DNA of 63,892 nucleotides. Origin: Chloroflexota bacterium (GTDB lineage Bacteria; Chloroflexota; UBA6077; JACCZL01). A program made the position numbers and the translations under genes. Below, in pieces: positions 35,134-43,431 of the stretch. Below the pieces are notes generated by a model. The model was not told where the DNA came from. It did not search any database and was given only the letters and a program-made list of their open reading frames with translations. Within the stretch, counting starts at the first letter, position 1; the number at the start of each line of letters is the position of its first letter. The DNA is taken from the NCBI GenBank assembly GCA_020845495.1, contig JADLFM010000239.1, forward strand, positions 1-63,892, in the 5' to 3' direction.

Positions 35134-36090
35134 GTGCGCTCGCTCGTCATCATCCCAACCTACAACGAACGCGATAACCTGCCGCTTCTGGTTCCCGCGA
35201 TCCTGAAGCAAGGGCCGGACTACGACCTCCTGGTCGTGGACGACGGTTCGCCAGACGGGACCGGCGAGCTTGCAGATCGCTTCGCCGAGCGAACGCCGCG
35301 CCTGTCCGTGATCCATCGGGAGGCGAAGCTCGGGCTCGGGACCGCCTACGTCGCCGGCTTCCGCTATGCGCTCGACCACGGGTACGACCTCGCGTTCGAG
35401 ATGGATGCCGATTTCTCGCACGATCCGGCCGATCTGCCGCGCCTGCGTCAGGCCGTCGAGCACGCCGATCTTGCCATTGGCTCGCGCTGGACGCGGGGCG
35501 GCTCCACCGAAAACTGGTCGCTCCTTCGGAAGGCCATCAGCCGGGGCGGCTCGTTGTACGCGCGGCTGCTGCTCGGCCTGCCGATTCGCGACCTGACAAG
35601 TGGCTTCAAGTGCTTTCGCCGATGCGTCCTTCAGGCGCTCGACCTCGAGGCGCTCAAGTCGAACGGCTACGGCTTCCAGGTCGAGGTGAATTATCGGGTC
35701 TACCAGCTTGGCTTTCGCATCGCCGAAGTGCCGATCCACTTTGCCGATCGCACGGCCGGCCAGTCCAAGATGTCGAAGCGGATCGTGCTGGAGGCGGCAG
35801 GCGTCGTCTGGCAGCTTCGGCACACCCGCGCACCGGAGGCCAGTCATGTGCCGCGCTCAGTACCCGGAGCGGCGCGAGGGGCGGCCGATTCCAGTGCCAT
35901 GCCTGGCGCGGCAGAGCCAGCGCCGTCGCACGACGTGTCGGCCGGCACGACAGCGGGTGTCGGTCAGGCTCACGCTGGATCTCCCGACCGGGTCGAGCCG
36001 GCCCAGGCGGACCAGCCTGACGACCGGCCCCGTGGACCGGATCCCGGTCAGGCGCTGACCGGGCCGGCCGGACGTGGACGAGAGCGCTGA
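35134..36090 (+). CDS. Polyprenol-phosphate mannose synthase-like GT2 with C-terminal low-complexity tail
   Basis: A 318-residue enzyme resembling dolichol/polyprenol monophosphomannose synthases. The catalytic domain (1-230) starts MRSLVIIPTYNERDNLPLLV, with LLVVDDGSPDGTG, EMDADFSHDPADLP (DxD) and the DLTSGFKCFRR acceptor block. It would transfer mannose or glucose from a nucleotide sugar to polyprenyl phosphate on the cytoplasmic face. Residues about 235-318 are a Pro/Ala/Gly/Asp-rich tail with no membrane helix, not part of the family core. The GTG at 35134 has GAGGAG six bases upstream. It could supply donors to the GT39 proteins. Confidence 0.87.
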   Translation: MRSLVIIPTYNERDNLPLLVPAILKQGPDYDLLVVDDGSPDGTGELADRFAERTPRLSVIHREAKLGLGTAYVAGFRYALDHGYDLAFEMDADFSHDPADLPRLRQAVEHADLAIGSRWTRGGSTENWSLLRKAISRGGSLYARLLLGLPIRDLTSGFKCFRRCVLQALDLEALKSNGYGFQVEVNYRVYQLGFRIAEVPIHFADRTAGQSKMSKRIVLEAAGVVWQLRHTRAPEASHVPRSVPGAARGAADSSAMPGAAEPAPSHDVSAGTTAGVGQAHAGSPDRVEPAQADQPDDRPRGPDPGQALTGPAGRGRER

Positions 36091-36263
36091 ACCAGGCACC
36101 CGCTCGACCGACGCCACCTGCCGCTAGTGGAGGGTGCACCGGTGCCGCCGACGGCTACGGACCAGTTGTAGGAAATTACCCAGGCAGATTGTCGTCGAGC
36201 GTCTCGTCGGCGGCAGAGCGGGTCGCTTCGCCGTCGCCACACGGTCCGCAGCCGAGGCCGGCT

Positions 36264-36338
36264 GCGACAAAGCCCACCGCGATAAAGCCGGCCGCGATAA
36301 AGCCCACCGCGATAAAGCCCACCGCGATAAAGCCGGCC
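36264..36338. repeat. Tandem repeat, five copies of a 15-bp unit
   Basis: Five consecutive 15-bp units related to GCGATAAAGCCCACC, alternating with a GCGATAAAGCCGGCC variant and ending in a partial sixth copy. It lies in the gap between the GT2 gene and the small minus-strand membrane protein, directly beyond the latter's stop codon. The A/T-rich core AATAAAG-like stretch stands out from the GC-rich surroundings. Confidence 0.85.
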
Positions 36339-36348
36339 GCGATGACCC

Positions 36349-36522
36349 TCAGGCGGCGCCGAGGATGCGAAACACCTGAAGCAGCGTCACGACCACGAGC
36401 AGCACCGCGACCACGGCGCCCCGGCTCCAGCCCTGCCGCGTGATGTGCCAGCCGAGCAGGCCGCCCGCGACGATCACCACCAGGAAGAGGACCACCTGGA
36501 GCGCGACGTTCATCGCCGACAT
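36349..36522 (-). CDS. Small two-helix membrane protein, 57 aa
   Basis: The frame encodes MSAMNVALQVVLFLVVIVAG and continues with LLGWHITRQGWSRGAVVAVL, giving two hydrophobic helices joined by a short Arg-containing loop. No family is recognised. I start it at ATG 36522 (ATG 36513 is an alternative); the upstream part of the open frame is polar and unlikely. No clear ribosome binding site is visible, which lowers confidence. A minisatellite follows its stop. Confidence 0.5.
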   Translation of the reverse strand: MSAMNVALQVVLFLVVIVAGGLLGWHITRQGWSRGAVVAVLLVVVTLLQVFRILGAA

Positions 36523-36754
36523 CGCCGTCGCCGCATCGGAGGAGGTCTCACCGTCAGCGTCGCACCCCCCAGGGTCGGTTGTCGAACCCGCCTCACAAGA
36601 GTGTGGCAGGTACCGCCCGCCGGATGCGGACTTTCCCGTTGTGGGCCGGGCGCGTACCGAAACCATCGGGCGGCGCCGCCGCTGGCGGAACGCTTCACCA
36701 CTCGTGTGGCGGAAGGCGAACGGCCTCGACGTTAGCCGGTTGGCCGCCCGGTGG

Positions 36755-36783
36755 TTGAGTCGGCGGGCACGCCCGGCTATCCT
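36755..36783 (+). promoter_or_regulatory. Candidate promoter of the acyl-CoA operon
   Basis: TTGAGT (36755-36760) and TATCCT (36778-36783) with the ideal 17-nt spacer. The predicted start near 36790 leaves a 29-nt leader containing GAGGGAGGGG before the GTG at 36819. Confidence 0.6.
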
Positions 36784-36818
36784 GCCTCAACCGGCCATCC
36801 AACGAGGGAGGGGCTGCT

Positions 36819-38162
36819 GTGGATCTCACCTACGCGCCGGAAGATCAAGCGTATCGCGGGCGCGTCCGCGCCTGGTTCCGCGAGCACCATCCAGGACGCC
36901 TCGCCACCTTCGAGGACCGACGCGTCTGGCACCGCGCGCTCTACGATGCCGGCTTCGTCGGGATGGGCTGGCCGCGCGAGTTCGGCGGCCAGGACGCCCG
37001 CCCGCTCGAACAGGCGATCGTCGCCGAGGAGATGGCGCTCGCGCGGGTGCCGGGCACGGTCAATCCCCTTGGCATCGGCATCGTCGGACCGACGCTGATC
37101 GCCCACGGTACTGAGGCGCAGAAGCGGCGCTACCTGAAGAAGATTCTGACGGCCGAAGAGTTGTGGTGCCAGTTGTACTCCGAGCCGGACGCTGGCTCCG
37201 ATCTGGCCGGCCTGAAGACGAGCGCCGTGCACCTCGACGGGCACTTCGTCGTCAACGGCCAGAAGGTCTGGACGAGCTACGGCTACAATGCCGACTTCGG
37301 TGTGCTCCTGGCGCGCACCGACCCGAGCGTGCCGAAGCACCAGGGCATCTCCTACTTCATCCTCAACATGCGGAGCCCCGGTATCGAGGTTCGGCCGCTC
37401 AAGCAGTTGACCGGTAGCTCGGAGTTCTGCGAGGTCTTCTTCACGAACGTTCAGGTGCCCGCTGAGAACCTGATCGGCCGGACGGGCCAGGGCTGGGAAC
37501 TGGCACAGACCACCCTTGGCTTCGAGCGAGGTGGCAATCTGCTGGCTCGGGTCACCCGCCACCGCGCTAACCTCGCGCGGCTAATCGAGGTCACTCGGAC
37601 CTTGAAGCGCGACGGTCGCCCGCTTGCTGACGACCCGCTGGTGCGACAGAAGATTGGGCGGATGCTGGCCGAGATCGAGGTGCTCCGCTACGACGGGCTG
37701 CGGGTGCTGTCGCGGCTCGAGAAGGGCCAGCGGCCGGGTCCAGAATCGTCGGTGGATAAGTTGTACTACAGCGAGATGGACAAGGCTCATCAGGAGCTCG
37801 TGCAGGAGACCCTTGGGCCGTACGGTCAGGTGATGGAGGGGTTGCCTGACGACCTGGCGCTCGACACCGACAACATGTCCGGCCAGCCGTCGACCTGGTA
37901 CTACAACTTCCTCTATGCGCGGGCCGGTACCATCTACGCCGGCTCGTCCGAGATCCAGAAGAACATCATTGGCGAACGGGTCTTGAAGTTGCCGCGCGAG
38001 CCGCGTGCCGACCGGGCGGTCCGCTCTGGAGCGGGTGGTTCGGGTGCGGATACACCGGTCTCTGCGCGGCATGCGGCCGCGACATCCGACGATCCTCAGA
38101 CGGGCGGGGCGATGGCTGGGGTAGCATCCGCGCCGGTATCGTCGGCCGGGAAGGAGGGCTGA
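36819..38162 (+). CDS. Acyl-CoA dehydrogenase, alpha-type subunit
   Basis: An FAD-dependent acyl-CoA dehydrogenase of 447 residues. Landmarks are GFVGMGWPREFGGQDARPLE (N-terminal), WCQLYSEPDAGSDLAGLKT (flavin-contact loop), GHFVVNGQKVWTSYG, and IYAGSSEIQKNIIGERVLKL at the end of the catalytic domain. Residues after about 395 are a low-complexity tail. The sister gene starts 3 nt later. Adjacent, unlike acyl-CoA dehydrogenases often form alpha2beta2 enzymes acting on bulky CoA esters such as steroid side chains, and this pair fits that layout. GTG start with GAGGGAGGGG upstream. Confidence 0.88.
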   Translation: MDLTYAPEDQAYRGRVRAWFREHHPGRLATFEDRRVWHRALYDAGFVGMGWPREFGGQDARPLEQAIVAEEMALARVPGTVNPLGIGIVGPTLIAHGTEAQKRRYLKKILTAEELWCQLYSEPDAGSDLAGLKTSAVHLDGHFVVNGQKVWTSYGYNADFGVLLARTDPSVPKHQGISYFILNMRSPGIEVRPLKQLTGSSEFCEVFFTNVQVPAENLIGRTGQGWELAQTTLGFERGGNLLARVTRHRANLARLIEVTRTLKRDGRPLADDPLVRQKIGRMLAEIEVLRYDGLRVLSRLEKGQRPGPESSVDKLYYSEMDKAHQELVQETLGPYGQVMEGLPDDLALDTDNMSGQPSTWYYNFLYARAGTIYAGSSEIQKNIIGERVLKLPREPRADRAVRSGAGGSGADTPVSARHAAATSDDPQTGGAMAGVASAPVSSAGKEG

Positions 38163-38165
38163 GGC

Positions 38166-39338
38166 GTGGACTTCGACTTCACTCCCGAACAGGTGATGCT
38201 CCGCGACCTGACCCGCGAGATCCTGACCCGCGAGAGCCCGCCCTCGGCTGTGCGCCGCTGGATCGAGGATCCTGACGGCTTCGACCGCACCCTCTGGCGC
38301 CAGTTTGCCGAGACCGGCCTGCTCGGGGTCGCGATCCCGGCCGAGGATGGCGGGCAGGGCCTTGGCATGGTCGATCTGGCGCTCGTCCTCGACGAGATGG
38401 GCCGCGCCGCCTACCCGGGTCCGTTCTTCGCAACCTGCGTACTTGCTGCGCCGGCATTGCTCGCGGCTGGCCAGTCCGAGCGGCTCGCCAAGATCGCGAA
38501 CGGCAGCTCGATCGCCACGTTCGCCACGAGTGACGACGGCCTGACCTGGGGGCCGGAGGGCGTCCAGGTCACCGCCCGTCACGACGGCGCCGGCTACGTA
38601 CTCGCGGGCGTCAAGCGCTTCGTGCCGTTCGCGCACGTGGCCGATGTGATACTGGTGGCGGCGCGGACCGGCGACCCGCTCCCGCCCGATGTGACACTCG
38701 AGCAGGCGGCGCGCGGGATTACCGTCTTCGCCCTGGAGCGGGGGATAGAAGGTTTGACCGTCGAGCCGATGCTCAGCATAGATCAGGGTCATCGGACGTC
38801 GACGCTCGCACTCGCCAACGTCCGCGTCGGACCGGACGCGGTGGTCGGAGAGGTGGGCGGTGGCTGGTGGATCGTCGACGCGGCACTGCGGACAGCAGCC
38901 ATCGGCGCTTCAGCCGAGATGTTGGGGGCGGCCCGCAAGAGCCTGGAGCTGAGCGTCGAGTACGCTCGTGTCCGCGAGCAGTTTGGCCAGCCAATCGGCA
39001 TGTTCCAGGCGGTCAAGCACATGTGCGCCGAGATGCTGCTGGAGGTCGAGAACGCGCATTCGGCGACGTACTACGCTGCCTGGGCCTACGATGCCGTGGC
39101 CGAGGACGCCGCGCTCGCGTCCTCGGTCGCAAAATCGTACGTCGGCGAGGCAGCGCGCAAGGTCTGCGGCGACGCCATCCAGGTTCATGGCGGCATCGGC
39201 TTCACCTGGGACTACGATCTTCACCTCTACTTCAAGCGCGCCAAGAGCCTGGAGCCGCTCTACGGCGACGCCGAGCACCACCGGGCTCGGATCGCCGCGC
39301 TGGCGATGGTGCCAACGGCTGTGCCGGCCCTTGCGTGA
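38166..39338 (+). CDS. Acyl-CoA dehydrogenase, beta-type subunit
   Basis: A second acyl-CoA dehydrogenase of 390 residues, only distantly similar to its neighbour. GLLGVAIPAEDGGQGLGMVD, REQFGQPIGMFQAVKHMCAE (FAD-binding) and IQVHGGIGFTWDYDLHLYFK (C-terminal) are clear. The middle domain lacks the usual TEPxAGSD flavin loop of the first subunit: the corresponding part reads ATFATSDDGLTWGPEG. That is typical of the partner subunit in heteromeric enzymes. GTG 38166 has GGAAGGAGGG upstream. It is followed by a 20-bp tandem repeat. Confidence 0.87.
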   Translation: MDFDFTPEQVMLRDLTREILTRESPPSAVRRWIEDPDGFDRTLWRQFAETGLLGVAIPAEDGGQGLGMVDLALVLDEMGRAAYPGPFFATCVLAAPALLAAGQSERLAKIANGSSIATFATSDDGLTWGPEGVQVTARHDGAGYVLAGVKRFVPFAHVADVILVAARTGDPLPPDVTLEQAARGITVFALERGIEGLTVEPMLSIDQGHRTSTLALANVRVGPDAVVGEVGGGWWIVDAALRTAAIGASAEMLGAARKSLELSVEYARVREQFGQPIGMFQAVKHMCAEMLLEVENAHSATYYAAWAYDAVAEDAALASSVAKSYVGEAARKVCGDAIQVHGGIGFTWDYDLHLYFKRAKSLEPLYGDAEHHRARIAALAMVPTAVPALA

Positions 39339-39340
39339 CC

Positions 39341-39380
39341 CGCGCGGTGCTCGCATCACCAGCGCGGTGCTCGCTTCACC
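39341..39380. repeat. Tandem repeat, two copies of a 20-bp unit
   Basis: CGCGCGGTGCTCGCATCACC is followed directly by a copy differing at two positions. A more degenerate third copy may follow. It begins 2 nt after the stop codon of the acyl-CoA dehydrogenase gene. The rest of the 180-nt gap before the MaoC gene shows nothing else. Confidence 0.7.
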
Positions 39381-39521
39381 TCAACGGCACTCGCGGGGCA
39401 GCCCGTTGTCGAGTCAGGCCGGATATGCAAGAAGACGAGTACTCAATCCAGGACGATGCGAGCACGCGTAGGATGATGAGGGCGTGCTGGCTGGCAGGAC
39501 GGTGATGAAGGGGCATGGATG

Positions 39522-39995
39522 ATGGCGGTGACCCGAACCGTTGAAACCGTCGAGCAGCTACGGATGCTGGTCGGGGAGGAGCTTGGCGTCGGGCCGTGGC
39601 TCGAGATCACTCAGGAGCGGGTGGACGCGTTCGCAGACGCGACTGGCGACCATCAGTTCATCCATGTCGATCCAGAGCGGGCGGCCAAGACCCCCTTCGG
39701 GGGAACGATCGCGCACGGTTACCTGACCCTCTCGCTGCTGCCGATGCTGGCCAACGACCGTGAAGGTATCCGCCTCGACCTGCACCCGACGATGACCGTC
39801 AACTACGGCCTGAACCGGGTCCGCTTCGTGCGCCCGGTCCGGGTCGGCGCACGGATCCGGCTCCGGACGGTGTTGCAGGTTGTCGATGAGATCGAGCCGA
39901 CGATCTACCAGCTCACGTATCAGCAGACGGTCGAGATCGAAGGCGGAGACAAGCCGGCGCTGGTCGCCGAGACGCTCGCGCGGGTGTACCTGTGA
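39522..39995 (+). CDS. MaoC-family (R)-specific enoyl-CoA hydratase
   Basis: A single hot-dog-fold hydratase of 157 residues. The catalytic dyad Asp43/His48 lies in ADATGDHQFIHVDPERA, and GGTIAHGYLTLSLLP is the second family motif. It hydrates trans-2-enoyl-CoA to (R)-3-hydroxyacyl-CoA, the step after the two acyl-CoA dehydrogenases. AAGGGG lies 8 nt before the ATG at 39522; the ATG at 39519 is nearly as good. Its stop overlaps the start of the acyl-CoA synthetase (GTGA). Confidence 0.9.
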   Translation: MAVTRTVETVEQLRMLVGEELGVGPWLEITQERVDAFADATGDHQFIHVDPERAAKTPFGGTIAHGYLTLSLLPMLANDREGIRLDLHPTMTVNYGLNRVRFVRPVRVGARIRLRTVLQVVDEIEPTIYQLTYQQTVEIEGGDKPALVAETLARVYL

Positions 39996-42178
39996 TTGCG
40001 CCAGATCGAACGCCTGACCGGACTGTGAATCTGACGCCGTTGCTGCGGCCACGCTCGGTCGCCGTGATCGGCGCCTCCCCGAATGCCAGCTTCGTCACCC
40101 AGATTTTCAGCAGCCTGCTCCGCTACGGCTACCCGGGCACGCTCGTGGCCGTCAACCCGAAGTACCAGCGGGTCATGGACGTGCCGTGCTACCCCAGCGT
40201 CCTCGACGTGCCGAACGACCTCGATCTAGCCATCATCGGCGTGGCCCACCGGCTGGTGCCGTCGGTGCTGGAGCAGTGCGAGCGCAAGGGGGTGGGGGCG
40301 GTCTGCGTGGTCACGAGCGGGTTCGGCGAGATCGCCGCCGAAGCCGGCGCGGATCGACAGAAGGGCATCGCTGCCTGGTCGACACGAACCGGCATCCCCC
40401 TGACCGGGCCGAACTGCCTCGGGTTGCTCAACGCCCATGAGCGGTTCGTGGCATTGCCACCGTACTGGCGCGAGACGATCGCCGGCGAGGTGGGGGTGAT
40501 CCTTCAGAGCGGCATGATGGCTCCCACGATCACGATGCCGCTGGTGGCGCGAGGGATTGGGCTCAGTTGCGCGGTGACAACCGGCAACGAGGCGGCCCTG
40601 GAGGCGGCCGACCTGATCCGCTACTTCGCCAGCGATCCCCAGACCCGGGTGATCGCGTCGTTCGCCGAGCAGATCAAGACTCCGTCCGCCTTCATCGCGG
40701 CCTGCGAGGCGGCGGCAGTGGCCGGCAAGCCGATCGTGATGCTGAAGATCGGGCGCAGCGAGGGGGCGCGCCGAGCCGCCCGAGCGCACACCGGCTCGCT
40801 GGTCGGCGCCGACGACGTAACCGACCTGATGCTGCGGCGGCTTGGCGTGACCCGAGTGGCGAGCGTGGACGAACTGGTCGAGACGGTCGCTCTGTTCCAC
40901 ACCCGCAAGCTGCCAAAGGGCCGGGGTGTGGCGGTGATCTCGGTGTCGGGCGGGGTCGGCGGGCTGCTCTCGGATCAGGCGCAAGAGATCGGCATCGAGT
41001 TCCCACCGTTGCCCGAGGAGACGGCCAGGAAACTCGTCGAGGTCGTCCCGGAGTTCGGGAGCGTGGGCAACCCGCTCGACGTGACCGGGCAGGGCGTCTT
41101 CGAGACTCGCATCCTGGATGCCTCGCTTGATTATCTCTCCGAGGCGCCGGGTGTCGACGTGGTGGTGCACGCGCGGGGCTGGCCGGCGAAGCTCGACCGG
41201 TCGTTGGCGCTCGGGCAGGCACTGGAGCGGGCCGTCGAGCGGCATCCAGAGGTCTTGTATCTGGTCCTCTCGATGGGTGGCGGCAAACTCTACGACGGAC
41301 CGTACGCCCATACCGCGGCCGTCGAGCCGTTCGACCGCATCGACGGCGTCCCGTTCCTTCAGAGCAGCGAGGAGGGATTACGGGCCATCGCCTCGTTGAT
41401 TCGATACGCCGAGTTCCAGCGACGCCGCGCCGAGGACCGGGTGGCGGGCGCCCCGCCCCGCCGGGCGTCGGTCGAAGCCGCCGAACGGGCCCGCGCGCTC
41501 GTGCGGCAGGCCAACGGGCGTCCCCTCACTGAACGCGAGAGCAAGGACGTTCTCACGCTCTACGGCATCCGTACGACTCGCGAACGGCTCGTGACGACGG
41601 TCGAGGACGCGCGTGAGGCAGCGGTCGAGATCGGCTACCCGGTGGTGCTGAAGATCGAGTCGCCGGACGTGCTTCACAAGACCGAGATCGGGGCGGTGGC
41701 GCTGAACCTGGAGGACGCCGAGGCGGTACGGATCGGGTTCGCGCGAATCGAGGCAAGCGCTCGCCAACATGCTCCGAACGCCGATATCCGTGGGGTGCTG
41801 GTGCAGGAGATGGCACCGCGCGGCGGGGTTGAGATGATTCTCGGGATGGCGCGCGACCCCCAGTGGGGGCCGGTCGTGGCCTGCGGCATCGGCGGAACAC
41901 TGGTCGAGGTGCTACAGGACCGCCAGTTACTGCTGCCGCCGGTCGGCACGGCGGAAGCGCGAGCCGCGCTCGACGGGCTGCGTGGCGCCCGACTGCTGGA
42001 AGGGGTGCGAGGCGCCGAGCCCTGCGACGTGGCCGCACTAACCGACGCGCTGGTCCGCTTCTCGGAGTTGTGCGCTGACCTCGGCGACCTCGTTGACGAG
42101 ATCGACGTCAACCCGCTGATCGTGCTGAAATCCGGTCAGGGAGTGATGGCGGTGGACGCGCTGGTTGTCCCCAGCTAG
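39992..42178 (+). CDS. ADP-forming acyl-CoA synthetase, fused alpha-beta subunits
   Basis: A 728-residue NDP-forming acid-CoA ligase. The CoA-binding Rossmann domain is at about 15-110 (RPRSVAVIGASPNASF), followed by succinyl-CoA-ligase-like flavodoxin domains to about 460. An ATP-grasp domain occupies about 490-728 (IGYPVVLKIESPDVLHKTEI). His266 in RAHTGSLVGADDV is the likely phosphorylated histidine. These enzymes interconvert acid plus ATP plus CoA with acyl-CoA plus ADP, so this one may activate the pathway substrate or recover ATP from the product acyl-CoA. The GTG overlaps the MaoC stop. Confidence 0.9.
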   Translation: MIAPDRTPDRTVNLTPLLRPRSVAVIGASPNASFVTQIFSSLLRYGYPGTLVAVNPKYQRVMDVPCYPSVLDVPNDLDLAIIGVAHRLVPSVLEQCERKGVGAVCVVTSGFGEIAAEAGADRQKGIAAWSTRTGIPLTGPNCLGLLNAHERFVALPPYWRETIAGEVGVILQSGMMAPTITMPLVARGIGLSCAVTTGNEAALEAADLIRYFASDPQTRVIASFAEQIKTPSAFIAACEAAAVAGKPIVMLKIGRSEGARRAARAHTGSLVGADDVTDLMLRRLGVTRVASVDELVETVALFHTRKLPKGRGVAVISVSGGVGGLLSDQAQEIGIEFPPLPEETARKLVEVVPEFGSVGNPLDVTGQGVFETRILDASLDYLSEAPGVDVVVHARGWPAKLDRSLALGQALERAVERHPEVLYLVLSMGGGKLYDGPYAHTAAVEPFDRIDGVPFLQSSEEGLRAIASLIRYAEFQRRRAEDRVAGAPPRRASVEAAERARALVRQANGRPLTERESKDVLTLYGIRTTRERLVTTVEDAREAAVEIGYPVVLKIESPDVLHKTEIGAVALNLEDAEAVRIGFARIEASARQHAPNADIRGVLVQEMAPRGGVEMILGMARDPQWGPVVACGIGGTLVEVLQDRQLLLPPVGTAEARAALDGLRGARLLEGVRGAEPCDVAALTDALVRFSELCADLGDLVDEIDVNPLIVLKSGQGVMAVDALVVPS

Positions 42179-42180
42179 CG

Positions 42181-42208
42181 GGCCCGCGGGGCTGAGTTCC
42201 CGTGGGCC
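42181..42208 (+). terminator. Hairpin immediately after the acyl-CoA synthetase stop
   Basis: GGCCCGCGGG (42181-42190) pairs with CCCGTGGGCC (42199-42208) through ten pairs including one G-U, with the loop GCTGAGTT. There is no T-run. It could reduce read-through to the SDR gene or protect the upstream mRNA. Confidence 0.45.
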
Positions 42209-42252
42209 TCACCGGGCCACGGGGCTGAGTTCCCGCAGATCTCACCTGGCCG
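42187..42252. repeat. Imperfect 33-bp direct repeat, two copies
   Basis: CGGGGCTGAGTTCCCG occurs at 42187-42202 and again at 42220-42235, followed in both copies by a TCACC-containing stretch. The period is 33 bp. The first copy forms half of the hairpin at 42181-42208. The rest of the 258-nt gap up to 42436 holds no gene. Confidence 0.75.
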
Positions 42253-42436
42253 TCCAGTCGAACGGACTCTCCTCGATCGTCTGCCATCAAGAGCCCTGTG
42301 TCGCCGGCCTGACGACGGCGTACTACGAGACCAAGACTGATTCGGGCCGCACGCGGTAGCGGCCGTCGAGTACCCTGTCCACTTGAGCAAGGGTTGGTCG
42401 GCGCGGATCGGCGCTCTTGGCTGAGGGAGGGAGTGC

Positions 42437-43429
42437 ATGGGACTGCTGGACGGGAGGGTCGCCGTCGTGACCGGGTCCGGCCGAGGGATCGGCCGGGGAA
42501 TCGCGATGGCAATGGCGAAGGCCGGCGCGAAGGTCGTCGTCAATGACCTCGGCGTCAGCCTCAGCGGCGAGGGCGAAGAGAAGACGCCGGCCGATCAGGT
42601 GGTCGACGAGATCTTGACCGATGGCGGGGCGGCTATTGCGAACTACGGGTCGGTCGCGGAGTGGGATCAGGCGCAGGCGCTCGTCGATCAGGCCGTTGAG
42701 GCGTTCGGCACGCTTGATATCCTCGTGAACGTCGCCGGTATCCTGCGGGATCGGATGATCTTCAACATGTCCGAGGCCGAGTGGGATGCGGTGATCGCCG
42801 TTCATCTGAAGGGCACGTTCAACTGCACCCGCGCCGCCTCGGTCAAGATGCGCGAACAAAAGTACGGACGGATCGTCAGCATGTCGTCCGTTTCGGCGCT
42901 GGGGTCCGCTGGCCAGCCGAACTACGGCGCTGCCAAGGCCGGCATACTTGGACTCACCTGGTCCACGGCGAACGCGCTCGCCCGCTACGGCGTCACCGCG
43001 AACGCGGTCCTACCCAGCGGTGCGACCCGGATGATCGACTCGACACCGCGCGCCCGTGAGGAGTTCGAGCGAACCGGCGTCTGGCCGAGCGATGCAGCCA
43101 GGGGCACCGAGCGCGACCCCGACAACGTCGCGCCGCTCGTGGTGTATCTCGCGAGCGAGCGGGCGGCGAACGTCAACGGGCAGGCGTTCCACTCCTACGG
43201 CTACGGTTACACCCGCCTTCAGCAACCGACCCCGGCGCGCCGGCTCGAAGCCGATCGTCGCATGACGCCGGATGAGTTGGCGCGCCATTTCGACGAGACG
43301 CTTGGAGCCAACCTGAGGCCGCCGCCAGGGCTGGACTTCGGCAAGGCGCTCGGCGCGCGGCCAGCCAACGAGTGGAGCGAGATTGCCCCCGGTATCCGGT
43401 TCTGGAAGAACCCGTGGGAGGAGCCGTGA
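42437..43429 (+). CDS. MFE-2-like SDR, probable (R)-3-hydroxyacyl-CoA dehydrogenase
   Basis: A 330-residue short-chain dehydrogenase. The cofactor motif TGSGRGIG is at 12-19, followed by KVVVNDLGVSLSGEG, which is diagnostic of the peroxisomal multifunctional enzyme type 2 dehydrogenase unit. Catalytic Ser150/151, Tyr163 and Lys167 lie in MSSVSALGSAGQPNYGAAK. It would oxidise the (R)-3-hydroxyacyl-CoA made by the MaoC protein. The C-terminal 80 residues extend beyond the SDR core. GAGGGAGGGAG precedes the ATG. Its stop overlaps a potential GTG of the thiolase-like gene. Confidence 0.87.
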   Translation: MGLLDGRVAVVTGSGRGIGRGIAMAMAKAGAKVVVNDLGVSLSGEGEEKTPADQVVDEILTDGGAAIANYGSVAEWDQAQALVDQAVEAFGTLDILVNVAGILRDRMIFNMSEAEWDAVIAVHLKGTFNCTRAASVKMREQKYGRIVSMSSVSALGSAGQPNYGAAKAGILGLTWSTANALARYGVTANAVLPSGATRMIDSTPRAREEFERTGVWPSDAARGTERDPDNVAPLVVYLASERAANVNGQAFHSYGYGYTRLQQPTPARRLEADRRMTPDELARHFDETLGANLRPPPGLDFGKALGARPANEWSEIAPGIRFWKNPWEEP

Positions 43430-43431
43430 GC

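Noticed and set aside
36264..36338. Possible CRISPR array
   Set aside because: Units are 15 bp and contiguous without unique spacers; no cas genes are present.
40226..41311. 361-codon minus-strand open frame opposite the acyl-CoA synthetase
   Set aside because: His/Arg/Asp-rich shadow without start signals.
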